Position numbers and translations under genes: made by a program. A stretch of 24,770 nucleotides of DNA from Chloroflexota bacterium (GTDB lineage Bacteria > Chloroflexota > UBA6077 > CF-72), in the NCBI GenBank assembly GCA_019242065.1, contig JAFAWJ010000705.1:1-24770 (forward strand). The letters run 5' to 3'. Under the pieces are notes generated by a model. The model ran no database searches. It was not told where the DNA came from and was given only the letters and a program-made list of their open reading frames with translations. Within the stretch, counting starts at the first letter, position 1. Each line of letters begins with the position of its first letter. Positions 7,813 through 14,028 of the stretch are shown piece after piece.

Positions 7813-9387
7813 ATGGTGCGCCCAGGTGTCGCGTGGCCGTTGGGCGCGCTGATCATCGTCGGCGCCAGTCTGCGCCTGTGGGTGCTCTACGGAACCCAAC
7901 GTCTGAGCGCCGACGAGGCCATCCCCGGCTTGATGGCACGCCACATCCTGTACGCCCGCGAGCTGCCGGTCTTCTACTGGGGCCAGACCTATTTCGGCGC
8001 GTTGGAAGCCTACCTGATCGCCGGGTTTTTCGCGGTCCTGGGCTTTCACACCTGGCTGGTGTTTGCGCCCGCGGCGCTGGCGTCGGTCGCGCTCATCCCA
8101 CTGGCCTGGATGCTGGCAGACTACCTGGGGCCAGCACCGGCCGGCCTGATTGCCGCCGTACCGCTGGCGTGTGCTCCGCCCGTTTTGGGCAGGCTGCTGG
8201 TCAACTCGGGTGGTGGTTTTGCACTGGGTTGTGCACTCCAGTTGACGACCCTCCTGCTCGTCCTGCGCGCGCTGCGCGCGTCGTCTCGCTCAGTCCAGTT
8301 CTCCACGCTGGCCATGGTGGCACTCACCGGCGGCGTCGCCGCCTGGGTCTGGCAGCCAGCCCTGCTGACACTGCCCGTGCTCCTGGTGGTCCTCTTCGCG
8401 GCGGTGCGCGAGTTTCGAAGCCTCCGCGGACTGGCCTGCGCGACGCTCGTCCTGGTCGGCCTACTCCCGATGCTCATCGCGAACGTGGGCTCCGATTGGC
8501 CCACCGTCACGGCCGTACTGCGTAAGTTCGACCAGCAGTCGCTGCCGGTCGACGGTCCCGTGGCGCAGACTCAGCAATTCACGTCGATCCTGTTGGCGGC
8601 GCTTGGCGGAACCGACGAAACGTCCGGTGGCTCCAATCCAGTCCAGGCCGCTGTGCTTCTTGCGGCGTTGGTGGTCGGCCCGCTGTGGATCGCGTGGGAG
8701 GCCTGGCGGCGGCCCTGCCGACTGGCGCGCCAGCGACTGGTTGCGATGGCGGTGGTGATGCTTGCCACGGCGGTCGGATTGGTGGTCGCACACGGTAGCG
8801 CGCGCTATGTCATCGCGACCTACGTCGTCGCGGCGGCACTGACCGGCGCACTCCTGGCCGAGCTTATGCGGCGCACGCCGCGATTCGGGAGGGCCGTCGC
8901 GGCGGCATGGCTGCTGGCCTGTGTGCTACCCAGTCTGCTCCATTACAAGGACCTGGCGCGCGTGCTGCCACCGGACGGGCTCTCACAACTGGACCAGACC
9001 GACGCTGCGCTGGATGCGCTCCAGCAGCGCGGACTGACCACCGGCTATGCGGATTACTGGACAGCCTATCCGCTGATGTACGTTTCGGCCGAGCGTGTGA
9101 TCGTGGCTCCGGCGCTGCCGCCACCCTACTCCGGACGTCTGGACCGTTATCCGGCCTATACCGCCCGGGTCGACGACGAGCACGTCCCGCAGCGCGTGTT
9201 CCTGCTGGTGGAGACGCGGTGCGCGACCCAACCCTATCTCGACACACTCCAGTCCGAAGGCGCCACGTTTCGCGCCGAGCCGGTGGCACGCTGGCTCCTG
9301 ATCTGGGACATCCAGCCGCCGGCCGGCGACCAGGCCGACGTGCTGGCCGGCTTGCGCGCCACGATCGCCGCGCAGCAGACCTGCTGA
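7813..9387 (+). CDS. GT-C-fold membrane glycosyltransferase (family 39/ArnT-like)
   Basis: A 524-residue polytopic membrane protein with about ten or eleven hydrophobic segments and a short soluble C-terminal tail. After the first segment comes LSADEAIPGL, with the acidic pair D34-E35. This is where GT-C enzymes of the PMT/ArnT/GT39 type carry their catalytic or metal-binding acidic residues in the first extracytoplasmic loop. The following YWGQTYFGALEAYLIAGFF also matches the usual loop-to-helix pattern. Such enzymes transfer a sugar from a polyprenyl-phosphate donor on the outer face of the membrane. Acceptor and donor are unknown. The tail (about 430-524) contains LLVETRC and ends in cysteine. 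It begins the plus-strand run 7813-10926 and is followed after 20 bases by the PPOX gene. The ATG at 7813 has no strong ribosome site. Confidence 0.82.
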   Translation: MVRPGVAWPLGALIIVGASLRLWVLYGTQRLSADEAIPGLMARHILYARELPVFYWGQTYFGALEAYLIAGFFAVLGFHTWLVFAPAALASVALIPLAWMLADYLGPAPAGLIAAVPLACAPPVLGRLLVNSGGGFALGCALQLTTLLLVLRALRASSRSVQFSTLAMVALTGGVAAWVWQPALLTLPVLLVVLFAAVREFRSLRGLACATLVLVGLLPMLIANVGSDWPTVTAVLRKFDQQSLPVDGPVAQTQQFTSILLAALGGTDETSGGSNPVQAAVLLAALVVGPLWIAWEAWRRPCRLARQRLVAMAVVMLATAVGLVVAHGSARYVIATYVVAAALTGALLAELMRRTPRFGRAVAAAWLLACVLPSLLHYKDLARVLPPDGLSQLDQTDAALDALQQRGLTTGYADYWTAYPLMYVSAERVIVAPALPPPYSGRLDRYPAYTARVDDEHVPQRVFLLVETRCATQPYLDTLQSEGATFRAEPVARWLLIWDIQPPAGDQADVLAGLRATIAAQQTC

Positions 9388-9407
9388 ATAGCGGGCATCA
9401 TAGCGGA

Positions 9408-9839
9408 ATGTCAGCCACTGATTCACTGATCACTCCTCAGATCGAGCAACTCTTGCGCGAGCCGTCCTACGGGCAGATCGCGACGCTGATGCCGGACGGC
9501 TCGCCGCAGGTCACGCAGGTCTGGGTCGACACGGACGGCACCCACGTGATCGTCAACAGCGTGGCAACGCATCAGAAGGTCAGAAATATTCGCCGCGATC
9601 CACGGGTGGCCATCACGGCGCACGATCCGGCCAAACCGTTTCGCGTCGTCAGTATCCGCGGCCGGGTGGTGGACATCACCACCGATGGTGCGGACGAGCA
9701 CATCGACCAGCTTGCAAAAAAGTACCTGGCTGTGGACGCCTATCCCTTCCGCCAGCCGGGCCAGCAGCGCGTCATCCTGAAGATTCAGCCGCGCAAAATC
9801 TTCGCGATGAACCTCGACGGTAACCGGTCGGGCCGCTAG
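9408..9839 (+). CDS. PPOX-class flavin/F420-binding protein (Rv1155-like)
   Basis: A 143-residue split-barrel protein. It has the pattern of the PPOX superfamily: YGQIATLMPDGSPQVTQVWV, then VIVNSVATHQKVRNIRRDPRVAI, and a final LKIQPRKIFAMNL. The K-V-R-N-I-R-R-D-P-R-V segment is the phosphate/cofactor contact loop of the TIGR03618-type, F420-dependent proteins related to Mycobacterium Rv1155. The likely cofactor is F420 or FMN; the substrate is unknown. The frame is open upstream to 8907, but the sequence before 9408 lies over the glycosyltransferase gene in another frame, and the ATG at 9408 is preceded by an AGCGGA-like ribosome site. It lies 20 bases behind the glycosyltransferase and 4 bases ahead of the next gene, consistent with one transcript. 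Confidence 0.9.
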   Translation: MSATDSLITPQIEQLLREPSYGQIATLMPDGSPQVTQVWVDTDGTHVIVNSVATHQKVRNIRRDPRVAITAHDPAKPFRVVSIRGRVVDITTDGADEHIDQLAKKYLAVDAYPFRQPGQQRVILKIQPRKIFAMNLDGNRSGR

Positions 9840-9843
9840 CCAG

Positions 9844-10926
9844 GTGCCAATTCCAGACGAACGGGTGCTGTATCGCGCGGCGGTCTTTACGATTGCCATG
9901 GTTGCGCTCGCGCTGATCCTGCTGCAGCTCAAATTCGTCATCATCCAGGTGTTCGCGGCATTGATCATCGCCTCCGGTATGGCGCCGCTGGTGTCGCGCG
10001 CGACAGATCCGGATCGGGCTCATCTTTTCGGCTGGCGTCCCCCCAAAGCCGCGGTCGTCGTGCTGATCTATCTGGTAGTCGGCATCGTGCTGGTGGTACT
10101 CGGCTCGCTCGTGATTAGCAACGCGATTACCGGGTTGAATACGCTTCTCGAGCGCGCTCCGGCGTATGCGTCGGAGATCGACCGCTGGCTGGCGGACATC
10201 CAGGATTCGTCCCCAGTGCTGGCCGACCTGCACCTGATCGACCTGTTTGGCGGCGCGACGGGCATCTCACAGTCGTTGTCCAGCGTCCTCGTGCAGTTGC
10301 TCAACGCGGCGTCCGTGTTGTTCACCATCTTCGGCGGATTCGTCAACGTCTTGTTCGTGCTCTTCATGGCCCTGTACATGACCGTCGACGGCGGACGGAT
10401 CCTGGACTACGTCATCGTCTTCTTTCCACTGTCGCGCCAACCCCAGGCGCATCGCATCATGCTCAATATCGGCACCCGGTTGAGCCACTGGGTGGTCGGA
10501 CAATTGCTGCTGGCGCTGGTCATTGGCGCAGTCGCGGGTGTCGGACTTGGGCTCCTGGGTGTGCCTGGCGCGCCGGTGTTGGGCGCGATCTGGTTCATTG
10601 CCGAATTCATTCCGGGTATTGGCCCATTCATCGCCGCGTTTCCCTCGATCCTCCTGGGTTTCCTGGCCGGACCCACGACCGGCGTCCTGGCAACCATCTT
10701 CACCTTCACGTGGAGTCAGCTCGAAAGCAACGTCGTCACGCCACGACTGATGGGCAAGGCCGTCGAAATCAACTCCCTGGTGGTGCTCGTCGCACTGCTG
10801 ATCGGCAACGAGCTCCTCGGACTGCTCGGAGCGCTGTTCGCGATTCCGGCCGCCGCGGCGATCGCGGTGATCGTCGACGAGTTTCGCGATCAACGCGTGG
10901 AGCACCTCCAGCAAGAAAGCTCGTAG
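9844..10926 (+). CDS. AI-2E family transporter (TqsA/PerM-like permease)
   Basis: A 360-residue membrane protein with about eight membrane segments. The order is two N-terminal helices, a helix at about 68-95, an amphipathic soluble stretch at about 97-140 (TLLERAPAYASEIDRWL), then the C-terminal membrane block. Family hallmarks are IPGIGPFIAAFPSILLGF at about residues 256-273 and ESNVVTPRLMG followed by SLVVLVALLIGNELLG near the end. Characterised relatives include E. coli TqsA (autoinducer-2 export) and a few Na+/H+ antiporters, so the substrate cannot be told from sequence. The start is a GTG only 4 bases after the PPOX stop, with no separate Shine-Dalgarno, so translational coupling is likely. 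Full length for the family. Confidence 0.92.
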   Translation: MPIPDERVLYRAAVFTIAMVALALILLQLKFVIIQVFAALIIASGMAPLVSRATDPDRAHLFGWRPPKAAVVVLIYLVVGIVLVVLGSLVISNAITGLNTLLERAPAYASEIDRWLADIQDSSPVLADLHLIDLFGGATGISQSLSSVLVQLLNAASVLFTIFGGFVNVLFVLFMALYMTVDGGRILDYVIVFFPLSRQPQAHRIMLNIGTRLSHWVVGQLLLALVIGAVAGVGLGLLGVPGAPVLGAIWFIAEFIPGIGPFIAAFPSILLGFLAGPTTGVLATIFTFTWSQLESNVVTPRLMGKAVEINSLVVLVALLIGNELLGLLGALFAIPAAAAIAVIVDEFRDQRVEHLQQESS

Positions 10927-10975
10927 TCGTTCCGACGAATTGCCGCCGAGCAGTCACCGGCGATACCGTGTGCGC

Positions 10976-11545
10976 ATGCGGACCCTTGCATCGAGCGTAC
11001 TCGCGTCCCTCGCGCTGATCCTGGCCCTGCTGCCTGGCGCTGCCGCGGCGCAGAGCAGCTGGCTCGACCAGCCGCTCAGCAACTGGAATCAGGCCGGCAT
11101 GGACGTCCCCCAGGCTCCGGCGATGGACCCATCGACCAATCCGCAATGCCTCCCGCAGAAGCGGCCCATCGACACCTCCGCGGACCAGGCGCTCAGCGAT
11201 GCCGGCTGGACGCTCTTTTCCAGTTACGCCGCCGGTTGGGACACATACGTGGTGCGCGGTCTTTCAGGCTATGACGGTATGTGTCGTCCACTCGGCTACA
11301 ATGTGTTCGTCTTCGTCAACGGTCAGTTCGCCGGGACGATCTCGCCCTCCACCATGGATTCACGCACCGACGGCACCGGCGACGTGCGTTTCTTCGGTGC
11401 CAGAGACTCGATCACCGCCGAGTTCCAGCGCTACGCGGCGACCGATCCGCTGTGCTGCCCCTCCGGCACGGACACCGTCTCGTATCAGATCAACCGAACG
11501 CCTGGCGGACCGGTCCTGGTGCCCCAGAGCGTCTCCACGCAGTAA
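10976..11545 (+). CDS. LppP/LprE-like exported protein, without lipobox
   Basis: The frame is open from 10940; I choose the ATG at 10976, which gives a clean signal peptide (MRTLASSVLASLALILALLP, cleavage after AAAAQ). The mature protein of roughly 155 residues carries the conserved stretch of the actinobacterial LppP/LprE lipoprotein family: GMCRP, then YNVFVFVNGQFAGTISPSTM, DSRTDGTGDV, F-x-R-Y and DPLCCPS. Three cysteines (in GMC and LCC) are present and could form a disulfide. Known mycobacterial members are lipoproteins, but here the cleavage region is AAAAQSS with no cysteine, so this copy is predicted to be freely secreted. Function of the family is poorly known; LprE has been linked to host interaction in mycobacteria. 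The ribosome site is weak. It ends the plus-strand run and is convergent with the DUF4331 gene. Confidence 0.8.
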   Translation: MRTLASSVLASLALILALLPGAAAAQSSWLDQPLSNWNQAGMDVPQAPAMDPSTNPQCLPQKRPIDTSADQALSDAGWTLFSSYAAGWDTYVVRGLSGYDGMCRPLGYNVFVFVNGQFAGTISPSTMDSRTDGTGDVRFFGARDSITAEFQRYAATDPLCCPSGTDTVSYQINRTPGGPVLVPQSVSTQ

Positions 11546-11597
11546 CGACAGTTGGCGTGCGCGGCTGATGCGTATCGCTCACCCGCGCATCGCGCGA

Positions 11598-11699
11598 CCT
11601 CTCTCGGGGGGAGAGGTGTAGCTAACGATACTCCCTCTCCCCCCGAGAGGTGTAGCTAACGATACTCCCTCTCCCTCTGGGAGAGGGTTGGGGTGAGGG
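11598..11699. repeat. Hairpin and direct-repeat block between convergent genes
   Basis: Three elements overlap here. First, perfect 16-base inverted arms (CTCTCGGGGGGAGAGG at 11601-11616 and its complement at 11634-11649) flank a 17-base loop. Second, a 31-base direct repeat occurs at 11611-11641 and again at 11645-11675, period 34, containing GTGTAGCTAACGATACTCCC. Third, a tight hairpin has 9-base arms (CCCTCTCCC 11667-11675, GGGAGAGGG 11679-11687) and a TCT loop, followed by TTGGGGTGAGGG. The last motif resembles a widely scattered intergenic repeat I remember from several high-GC genomes. The block fills most of the gene-free interval 11546-11745. Confidence 0.85.
11667..11687. terminator. 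Possible bidirectional terminator hairpin
   Basis: The stem of nine GC-rich pairs with a 3-base loop lies between the convergent LppP/LprE-like and DUF4331 genes. There is no T-run on either side, so it is not a classical intrinsic terminator. The larger 16-pair stem at 11601-11649 could serve the same purpose. Confidence 0.4.
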
Positions 11700-11745
11700 G
11701 GAGAGAGAGGGGTGTGGCGAATGCCCGACAATTGCGCGATTGTCC

Positions 11746-13116
11746 TCAAGCGGCGGCGAATTGATGGGCGTAGCCTTCGTTCGGCGTACCCACGTACGGA
11801 AAACTAGATAGGAACGGCGACGTCGGCGACGGCATCGTGCCGTCCTTCAACTGTCCAGCAGCGTCGTCGGGCTTGTAGCTCGGAGCCACCAGCGGCAGCG
11901 TCGCCCCGGCGATCGCTCGCAGCTCGATCGCAACAATGTCGTCCACCAGCCGTCGGCCATTCGGATATCCCGCCGCGTCGCCCGCCACCAGCCCAATCGG
12001 ATTGGGCTGGGCCGTGGGTGGCACAGCCACATTCAACCGCAGCATATCGGCCTGTGTGGGGCCGGTGAAGTTCTGGAACCCCGGCACCACACCCGCTGGA
12101 ATCCCAGTGAGCAAGATCGCCACCAGGTCAGCGCGCGGCATGTTCACCGCCGCAAGATTCGGAAACACGTTCGGATACAGGACCGGCAGCAGTTTCTGCA
12201 GCTCGGGTGTCTGATAATACTGAAGAAACTGACTCTCCTGATTGACCGCCGTCTGGTTCCACAGGTCCTTCGACCACAAGGGAATCAGGACTTCGTTGAC
12301 CAGTGGATTGCCGAGGCGCGAGACCTGGAGCCACGGCCCCATGTCTTGCGGCGCGGAACCCATGTTGAGCACCCGAGACTGTTGGCGGCTGGCGGTGGAC
12401 CACACGCCGATCGTCGCCGTTGGATCCATGACGCCACTGGGTTTGACGCCAGTACTGGTCAGCTGGTCGGTCGGCACCTGGATGGCAATCGTGTGCACGT
12501 TGAAGCCCTGCAGCTCGTTGACACCGTTGGCGGCGGCGGTCGGAATCAGGTGCAGGTTCTGGAACGGACGCAGGTCACCCAGGTCGAAAATCGAGCCGAG
12601 GTCCACCCAGAAAGGATCCGCGCGCTGGCCGGCGAACACCTTGATGCCGCCCGGCAGAGTATGAATGGCGGCGGCCGCCAGGTCGTCGTACTTGGGCGTG
12701 GAGCGCGGTCCGATGCGACACGGCGGCGTCGCCAGATTCGTCCCGAGCGTGTCGACCTGGTCGCCCTGAACGCGCGTCACCGAATACAGCTGGCGCAGGT
12801 TCCAGTTCGGGTCGGTGAGTGAGGTGATGGGGCCGGTGTTGTACAGAAACGTCGTCTGACTTTGAATATCCGTCGTGAACCGGAACTGGAAGCTGATATC
12901 CGGATTGGCGCCCGACGAATTGGAGATGTTGATCGAATACAATACTGAGTCGCCGAAGCGATAGAAGTTCGGTCCGCCGGCCGGGTCCTGACCGGGAATG
13001 AAATTGGCGATCAGCGTGACGGTGTCGGGCGCATCCGGGCTGACGAACGCGTAGACGTCGGTGTTGTCGGCCACGGGATCGGAGGCGATCTCGGGCGCTT
13101 CTCGGTGTGAGGACAT
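11746..13116 (-). CDS. DUF4331 family protein, no signal peptide
   Basis: The 456-residue product starts directly with the family signature MSSHREAPEIASDPVADNTD, then VYAFVSPDAPDTVTLIANFI and GGPNFYRFGD. Later it has strands typical of the family, for example NLRQLYSVTRV and GLVAGDAAGYPNGRRLVDD near residue 400. DUF4331 proteins are large beta-rich proteins, usually exported, of unknown function. Here nothing before SSHREAP could act as a signal peptide. The frame upstream is closed by the preceding gene, whose stop lies 4 bases before this ATG. That preceding gene encodes a short Tat-exported protein, which suggests joint export. The ribosome site is weak, so translational coupling is likely. 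The coding sequence contains a perfect 23-base palindrome at 11988-12010. Confidence 0.92.
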   Translation of the reverse strand: MSSHREAPEIASDPVADNTDVYAFVSPDAPDTVTLIANFIPGQDPAGGPNFYRFGDSVLYSINISNSSGANPDISFQFRFTTDIQSQTTFLYNTGPITSLTDPNWNLRQLYSVTRVQGDQVDTLGTNLATPPCRIGPRSTPKYDDLAAAAIHTLPGGIKVFAGQRADPFWVDLGSIFDLGDLRPFQNLHLIPTAAANGVNELQGFNVHTIAIQVPTDQLTSTGVKPSGVMDPTATIGVWSTASRQQSRVLNMGSAPQDMGPWLQVSRLGNPLVNEVLIPLWSKDLWNQTAVNQESQFLQYYQTPELQKLLPVLYPNVFPNLAAVNMPRADLVAILLTGIPAGVVPGFQNFTGPTQADMLRLNVAVPPTAQPNPIGLVAGDAAGYPNGRRLVDDIVAIELRAIAGATLPLVAPSYKPDDAAGQLKDGTMPSPTSPFLSSFPYVGTPNEGYAHQFAAA

Positions 13117-13120
13117 GCGC

Positions 13121-13432
13121 TCAGGCGATGGCCTGGTGCAGGCTCTGCACGATGGCGCTGTTGGTGAAGGGGATCGCTTGCTCGCCGACCATGATGGTGC
13201 CGGCGCCCGTCGACGGATCGCTGACGTAGACGACGAACGGCTGACCGCCGACCAGGCTGACCGCTGGCGTTGGCGGGGTCATCCGCGGGTCGGCGCCGGG
13301 CAGGGGCTGTGTCCGTGCCGGCGTCTGGCTATCGGCCAGCGCCGGTAGCGGCCCGATGGCGCCCAGGGCGCCGATGGCCACGAGGCTGAGAGACGTCCGT
13401 CCGATGAAACCACGACGTGTGACAGATGGCAT
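13121..13432 (-). CDS. Small Tat-exported protein of unknown function
   Basis: The frame is open to 13486, but an ATG at 13432 gives a textbook Tat signal: MPSVTRRGFIGRTSLSLVAI, with the twin arginines at residues 6-7 in T-R-R-x-F-I and cleavage after ALA (about residue 33). The upstream ATG lies inside a hairpin and would give an unusually long leader. The mature part is only about 70 residues: a P-rich segment (LPGADPRMTPPTP) and a small beta-rich domain with PFVVYVSDPSTGAG, IMVGEQAIPFT and a short terminal helix (IVQSLHQAIA). I do not recognise a family. It has no cysteine in the mature part and no obvious cofactor site. It is immediately upstream of, and surely co-transcribed with, the DUF4331 gene. 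The size and placement recall Tat 'carrier' partners such as MelC1, but there is no convincing sequence match. Confidence 0.75.
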   Translation of the reverse strand: MPSVTRRGFIGRTSLSLVAIGALGAIGPLPALADSQTPARTQPLPGADPRMTPPTPAVSLVGGQPFVVYVSDPSTGAGTIMVGEQAIPFTNSAIVQSLHQAIA

Positions 13433-13469
13433 GACACAAGCCACTACGTCGGCGAGCCGCAATCGGATC

Positions 13470-13487
13470 AATGCCGTTTTCGGCATT
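13470..13487. promoter_or_regulatory. Short perfect hairpin upstream of the Tat-protein gene
   Basis: Seven-base arms AATGCCG and CGGCATT flank a TTTT loop (AAAA on the minus strand). The element lies about 40 bases upstream of the chosen ATG at 13432. It could be an operator or a 5'-UTR stem. Confidence 0.45.
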
Positions 13488-13580
13488 TGCTAACAACCTG
13501 CTCGCGAACTGTTCATCCCACGCCGCGGCGCGCCGACGTATGGTGACAGCAGATTCGCGTCGCCCCCCCACTCCACACCA

Positions 13581-13622
13581 CTGAATCGACACGCCGACCG
13601 CACCGGCGGCGTGTCGATTCAG
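13581..13622. promoter_or_regulatory. Perfect 16-base inverted repeat in the divergent promoter region
   Basis: CTGAATCGACACGCCG at 13581-13596 and its exact complement at 13607-13622 flank a 10-base loop. The element ends 34 bases before the start of the copper protein and is not followed by a T-run. In the 224-base gap between divergent genes it may be an operator or a 5'-leader stem-loop of the copper-protein mRNA. I see no clear sigma-70 promoter in this gap. Confidence 0.7.
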
Positions 13623-13656
13623 ACGGTGGCCTCGCCCGCGTGGCATCCTAACGCCG

Positions 13657-14028
13657 ATGAAGATGAAGATCCCGCCTGTCGTTCGCTCCGCGGGCGTCGC
13701 GCTGTCGTTGGCCGCGTGTTCGTTACTGCTCCTGAGTTCGTCGGCCGTGGCTCAGGGGGCGCCAGACCCGATCACCATGAACGCCGATACGTTTGACCGC
13801 ACCGAGGTGCACATCGCCCCCGGCCAGACCGTGACCTGGAACAACCCTGACGCCCAGACGCACACTGTGACTGCAGACGACGGCTCGTTCGACTCTGGCG
13901 ACGTCGTCACCGGCGACCAGTTTCAAATGGAGTTCGACACGCCTGGCACCTACCCGTACTTCTGTGGGTACCACGGCGGACCCGGCGGCCAGGGCATGGC
14001 CGGCGTCATCGTCGTCGACGGCAACTAG
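13657..14028 (+). CDS. Plastocyanin-like type-1 copper protein (exported cupredoxin)
   Basis: A 123-residue protein with a signal peptide (MKMKIPPVVRSAGVALSLAA, cleavage near VAQG at about 33) and one cupredoxin domain. The copper ligands are visible: H69 in QTHTVTADD, then C103, H106 and M114 in YFCGYHGGPGGQGMAG. The Trp-Asn-Asn strand (residues 61-63) and the TPGTYPYFC approach are typical. The ligand loop is C-x2-H-x7-M, three residues longer than the C-x2-H-x4-M of plant plastocyanin, which may alter redox potential. It probably carries electrons outside the membrane; the partner is unknown. The TAG stop shares bases 14025-14028 (CTAG) with the stop of the convergent solute-binding protein. 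It is divergent from the Tat/DUF4331 pair. Confidence 0.93.
   Translation: MKMKIPPVVRSAGVALSLAACSLLLLSSSAVAQGAPDPITMNADTFDRTEVHIAPGQTVTWNNPDAQTHTVTADDGSFDSGDVVTGDQFQMEFDTPGTYPYFCGYHGGPGGQGMAGVIVVDGN

Noticed and set aside
8907..9407. Upstream extension of the PPOX frame
   Set aside because: It overlaps the glycosyltransferase gene, and the PPOX fold is complete from the ATG at 9408.
13121..13432. Small Tat protein as a true tyrosinase cofactor MelC1
   Set aside because: The genetic placement is similar, but the His-rich copper-binding motif and the characteristic MelC1 strand sequence are absent, and no tyrosinase is adjacent. It is used only as an analogy.
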